Shown here: piece after piece, positions 7,745 through 10,266 of the stretch
Layout: each line of letters opens with the position of its first letter
Numbering within the stretch: position 1 is the first letter of the stretch
Assembly: GCA_018065965.1 (NCBI GenBank)
Contig: JAGHSH010000197.1
Coordinates: forward strand, 1 to 10,266
Length of the DNA stretch: 10,266 bases
Source of the DNA: Candidatus Apopatocola equi
Lineage (GTDB): Bacteria; Bacillota; Clostridia; Oscillospirales; Oscillospiraceae
Direction: 5' to 3'
The notes under the pieces: model-generated
Database searches by the model: none
The model's input: the letters and a program-made list of their open reading frames with translations, nothing else
Told to the model about the DNA's origin: nothing
Program-made: the position numbers and the translations under genes

Positions 7745-8191
7745 TTACGCCTCGATGACGAGCACGTGTACCACGCCGTCGATGCCGTAGCCGAAGCGGC
7801 ACTTGACCTCGTAATTGCCGTAGGCCTTGATGGGCTCGCTCTGCACCAGCTTGTTCTTTTCGATCTCAATGCCGTGCTGCGCCTTGAGGGCGTCGCAGAT
7901 TTCCTGAGAGGTCACGGCTCCGAAGAGCTTGCCGTTGGCGCCGGCCTTGGCGCGGACTGTAGTCACGATCTCCTTGAGTCTGTCGGCGGCGGCGGCGGCC
8001 TCGGCACGCTCTCTGGCCTCCTGGGCCTTTCTTGCCTTCTCCTTGAGAGCAAGGGCGTTCATGTTGTCCTTGTTGGCCTCGATGACCAGATTGCGGGGCA
8101 GCAGGTAGTTGCGGGCGTAGCCGTCGGAAACCTCCTTGAGCTCGCCCTTCTTGGCCTGACCGCGTACATCCTGCAGAAAGATAACCTTCAT
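7745..8191 (-). CDS. rplI: Large-subunit ribosomal protein bL9
   Basis: This 148-residue protein is the usual length for L9. The N-terminal 23S rRNA-binding domain has MKVIFLQDVRGQAKKG and the signature DGYARNYLLPRNLV (23-36). A long alanine- and charge-rich helix joins it to the C-terminal domain (about 80-148), which begins near AGANGKLFGAVTSQEI. L9 binds near the L1 stalk and helps maintain the reading frame. The ATG at 8191 has AAGGAG 8 bases upstream. The gdpP-rplI-dnaB order is strongly conserved in Firmicutes; here gdpP ends 45 bases upstream and dnaB begins 56 bases downstream. Confidence 0.97.
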   Translation of the reverse strand: MKVIFLQDVRGQAKKGELKEVSDGYARNYLLPRNLVIEANKDNMNALALKEKARKAQEARERAEAAAAADRLKEIVTTVRAKAGANGKLFGAVTSQEICDALKAQHGIEIEKNKLVQSEPIKAYGNYEVKCRFGYGIDGVVHVLVIEA

Positions 8192-8236
8192 GTTCGTTTC
8201 TCCTTTATTTCCTATAAGAATAAATATGAATCCTTT

Positions 8237-10219
8237 TTATTCGGTGGCCATATATTCGTCTATGGCCCCATAGAGCTGCTCCTTCGCCTCGGCGGAGGTG
8301 ATGTTCTTCATCTGCGCACCGGCTGCAGACATATTGCCGCCGCCGCCCAGCTTTTCCAGCAGCACCTGCACATTGAGCGCGCCGATGCTCCGGGCCGAGA
8401 AGTCCACGCCGCCGTCGGCTGTGGGATAGAACACCACCGAGGCGGTGATGCCCCGGATATTCAGCAGCTCGTCCGCCGCCTGAGAGGCCACCACCCGGTT
8501 CTGGGGTTCCTCCAGAGCCGCCACGGCGATGCCCCGGTAATTCTCCGCATGGCGCATGATATTGTAGCGGGCCACCGTCTCCTCCATGCCGTTCTGCAGG
8601 AGGATCTTCACCCGGGTGGTATCCGCGCCCGCCCGGTTGAGCCAGGAGGCCGCGATAAAGGTGCGCTCGCCGCTGCGGATGGTGAAGTTTTTGGTATCCA
8701 TGGCTATGCCGCTGAGCAGGGCGTCCGCCTCCTGCTCCCGCAGCTCCGAGGGCTCCATGAGCTCGCAGAGCAGCTCCGTGACCAGCTCGCCCGCCGAGGA
8801 GGCAAAGGGCTCCAGATATTCCACGGCCGCATTGCCGATAAATGTATCTGCCCGGCGGTGATGGTCGATGACCGCCAGATTGGCAACGCTCTCCAGCAGT
8901 GCCCTGTCCTCCACCTGTTCGGGACGGTTGGTGTCCACCACGATGAGCAGGGTGTCCCGCTGCAGGCGCAGCATGGCCTCCTGGGGCGTAAGGAGCGCAT
9001 TCTCATAGCCCGCTGTTTTCCACAGGCCGCTGAGCAGCGGCTCCGAGGCGTTGGGTCCCTCGCCCAGCACCAGCGCCGCGTTCTTTTCCAGCTTCCGGCA
9101 GAGTGCCACCAGACCCGCCGCCGCACCTACGGTGTCCAGATCCGCATAGCGGTGACCCATGATGTACACCTGCCCGCTCTCCTCGATGAGATCCCGGAGA
9201 GAGGCGGCCACCACCCGGGCATGGACGGCGCTGCGCGTTTCCACCTCTGCGCCCCGGCCGCCGAAGAATTCAAAGCCGTAGCGGTTCTTCACCACGGCCT
9301 GATCGCCGCCCCGGCTCATGGCCATTTCCGCCGCCAGAGAGGCAAAGGAAAAGCTCTCCTCAAAGCCTGCGCCGTCCAGACCCACGCCGATGGACGCGGT
9401 GGCGTGCATGCCGCCCGCGCCGGTGACCTGCTCGATCTCATCCAGCAGGGAGAAGCGCTGACCGGTAAAGTCCTGCAGATGCCGGTGTTCAAAGATGAAC
9501 ATATAGCGGTCGCGGTCAAAGCGGCGCATGAGGCCGCCCCGGCCGCTGCACCACTTTTCGATCACATCGTCGAGCTTTCCGCGCAGCTCGATGCGCTGCC
9601 GGTCGGTCAGGGGCTTCATCAGCTCCTCATAATTATCCACGATGATGACCATCTCCACCGGCCGGGAGTCAGCATATTCCTGCCGCAGCTCCTCCAGCTC
9701 CGTGAGCTCCCGGAGGTAGACCACGGAAATGCCCGCATTCTTCCCCCGGCGGGGAACGGCGGTGCCCTCGGGACTGTAGATCCTGCCGTTCAGGGTAAAC
9801 AGCTCGGGGCAGACGTTCTTGCCCTCCTCCAGCCAGTGGAGGGGCAGCTCGGGGAGCAGCTCGGTGATCTTCACGCCCTCCTTGTCCTCCGGGCTGCCGA
9901 CAGTCTCCCAGAAGAGATCGTTGGCCCAGATCAGCTCGCCGCTGCTGCTTTCGAAGGCGGCAACGCTCAGCGGAAAGCTCAGCATTGCCGTTTCCGTAGC
10001 GGAGTCCGTCCGGTAGGCCACGCTTTCAAATACGTCTGCCAGCTGTGCTGCGCGCCGGCGGCGGCGGAAGAGGTAGTAAAGCAGCAGCAGCGCTGCCACT
10101 GCCAGCTCCGCCACGCCCACCTTCCATTCCAGCGCCAGCGTAACAGAGGAGAAAATGAGCAGCGCAGCCAGCGCCAGCACCCGTTCTCCCCGGAATAGAT
10201 TTTCGATTCTCTGCCGCAT
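8237..10219 (-). CDS. gdpP: Cyclic-di-AMP phosphodiesterase GdpP (YybT family)
   Basis: This 660-residue membrane protein hydrolyses c-di-AMP to pApA and so sets osmotic and cell-wall responses. Order: two membrane helices (about 12-32 and 36-52), a PAS-like domain (about 75-150), a degenerate GGDEF domain (about 185-320, with SRGGDQAVVKN near its end but no GGDEF active site), then the DHH domain with GHRYADLD (355-362), VIDHHRRA (450-457), ASSAGELVTELL (473-484) and DTKNF (508-512), and a C-terminal DHHA1 domain. Manganese ligands H356, D360, D362, D452, H453 and D508 are present. The DHHA1 motif reads GGGGN (625-629), where GGGGH is usual. The ATG at 10219 is preferred over a GTG at 10228 because GGAG (10231-10228) is 8 bases from the ATG but overlaps the GTG. 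Confidence 0.95.
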   Translation of the reverse strand: MRQRIENLFRGERVLALAALLIFSSVTLALEWKVGVAELAVAALLLLYYLFRRRRRAAQLADVFESVAYRTDSATETAMLSFPLSVAAFESSSGELIWANDLFWETVGSPEDKEGVKITELLPELPLHWLEEGKNVCPELFTLNGRIYSPEGTAVPRRGKNAGISVVYLRELTELEELRQEYADSRPVEMVIIVDNYEELMKPLTDRQRIELRGKLDDVIEKWCSGRGGLMRRFDRDRYMFIFEHRHLQDFTGQRFSLLDEIEQVTGAGGMHATASIGVGLDGAGFEESFSFASLAAEMAMSRGGDQAVVKNRYGFEFFGGRGAEVETRSAVHARVVAASLRDLIEESGQVYIMGHRYADLDTVGAAAGLVALCRKLEKNAALVLGEGPNASEPLLSGLWKTAGYENALLTPQEAMLRLQRDTLLIVVDTNRPEQVEDRALLESVANLAVIDHHRRADTFIGNAAVEYLEPFASSAGELVTELLCELMEPSELREQEADALLSGIAMDTKNFTIRSGERTFIAASWLNRAGADTTRVKILLQNGMEETVARYNIMRHAENYRGIAVAALEEPQNRVVASQAADELLNIRGITASVVFYPTADGGVDFSARSIGALNVQVLLEKLGGGGNMSAAGAQMKNITSAEAKEQLYGAIDEYMATE

Positions 10220-10227
10220 GGGCTTCA

Positions 10228-10231
10228 CTCC
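10228..10231 (-). promoter_or_regulatory. Ribosome binding site that decides the gdpP start
   Basis: GGAG on the minus strand lies 8 bases before the ATG at 10219. An in-frame GTG at 10228-10226 shares its first base with this site and so cannot use it. The protein therefore most likely begins MRQRIEN. Confidence 0.65.
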
Positions 10232-10257
10232 GATTCTGTGACAAATATACAGGGTAC

Positions 10258-10266
10258 ACTATACCA
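10258..10266 (-). promoter_or_regulatory. Partial extended -10 promoter upstream of gdpP
   Basis: TGGTATAGT on the minus strand (10266-10258) combines the TG extension with a TATAGT -10 that matches five of six consensus bases. It resembles TGGTATAAT in the ychF promoter. Transcription would start near 10251, about 30 bases before the gdpP ATG. The -35 would lie outside the window, so this is a half-seen promoter. If real, gdpP is the first gene of the operon. Confidence 0.5.

Noticed and set aside
7766..10198. An 810-codon open frame on the plus strand opposite gdpP and rplI
   Set aside because: Its histidine-, leucine- and glycine-rich translation is typical of an antisense shadow, and both opposite genes are unambiguous.
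10220..10228. GTG start for gdpP at 10228
   Set aside because: It overlaps the only Shine-Dalgarno site, which is well placed for the ATG at 10219.

Overview
The window is a G+C-rich stretch of bacterial housekeeping chromosome in which every convincing gene lies on the minus strand. The gene order (gdpP, rplI, dnaB, tilS, hpt, ftsH, then ychF), the Gram-positive style Shine-Dalgarno sites and the protein sequences point to a Firmicute. A G+C-rich clostridial lineage of the Ruminococcaceae/Oscillospiraceae type is the best guess. This is inference from motif style, not from a marker gene.

Layout in the direction of transcription, right to left. gdpP (c-di-AMP phosphodiesterase) starts at 10219 behind a partial extended -10 promoter at the window edge. 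It is followed by rplI (ribosomal protein L9), dnaB (replicative helicase), tilS (tRNA-Ile lysidine synthetase), hpt (hypoxanthine phosphoribosyltransferase) and ftsH (membrane AAA+ protease). These six genes are packed with gaps of 66 bases or fewer, or with overlaps (dnaB/tilS 14 bases, tilS/hpt 8 bases), and end in a strong intrinsic terminator at 2386-2425, so they look like one operon. In Bacillus-type genomes the two halves (gdpP-rplI-dnaB and tilS-hpt-ftsH) are usually separate clusters. After an untranslated stretch with its own promoter (2202-2230) comes a second unit: ychF (ATPase of the Obg/YchF group) overlapping a small membrane acyltransferase of the heparan-alpha-glucosaminide N-acetyltransferase family.

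The left 427 bases hold no credible protein gene. They contain a near-consensus sigma-A promoter (359-387) driving about 265 bases of heavily structured RNA (about 352 to 85). That RNA ends in a 12-bp hairpin and is followed by a second near-consensus promoter (25-53) that fires out of the window. The 5' part of the RNA carries a string of motifs very like the cobalamin-riboswitch core, but the 3' part does not fit the canonical riboswitch, so I treat it as an unclassified structured RNA. It is the best candidate here for something undescribed.

The other item worth checking is FtsH. Its Walker B motif reads FNDGID where the family has FIDEID, so the catalytic glutamate is replaced by glycine in an otherwise intact protease.
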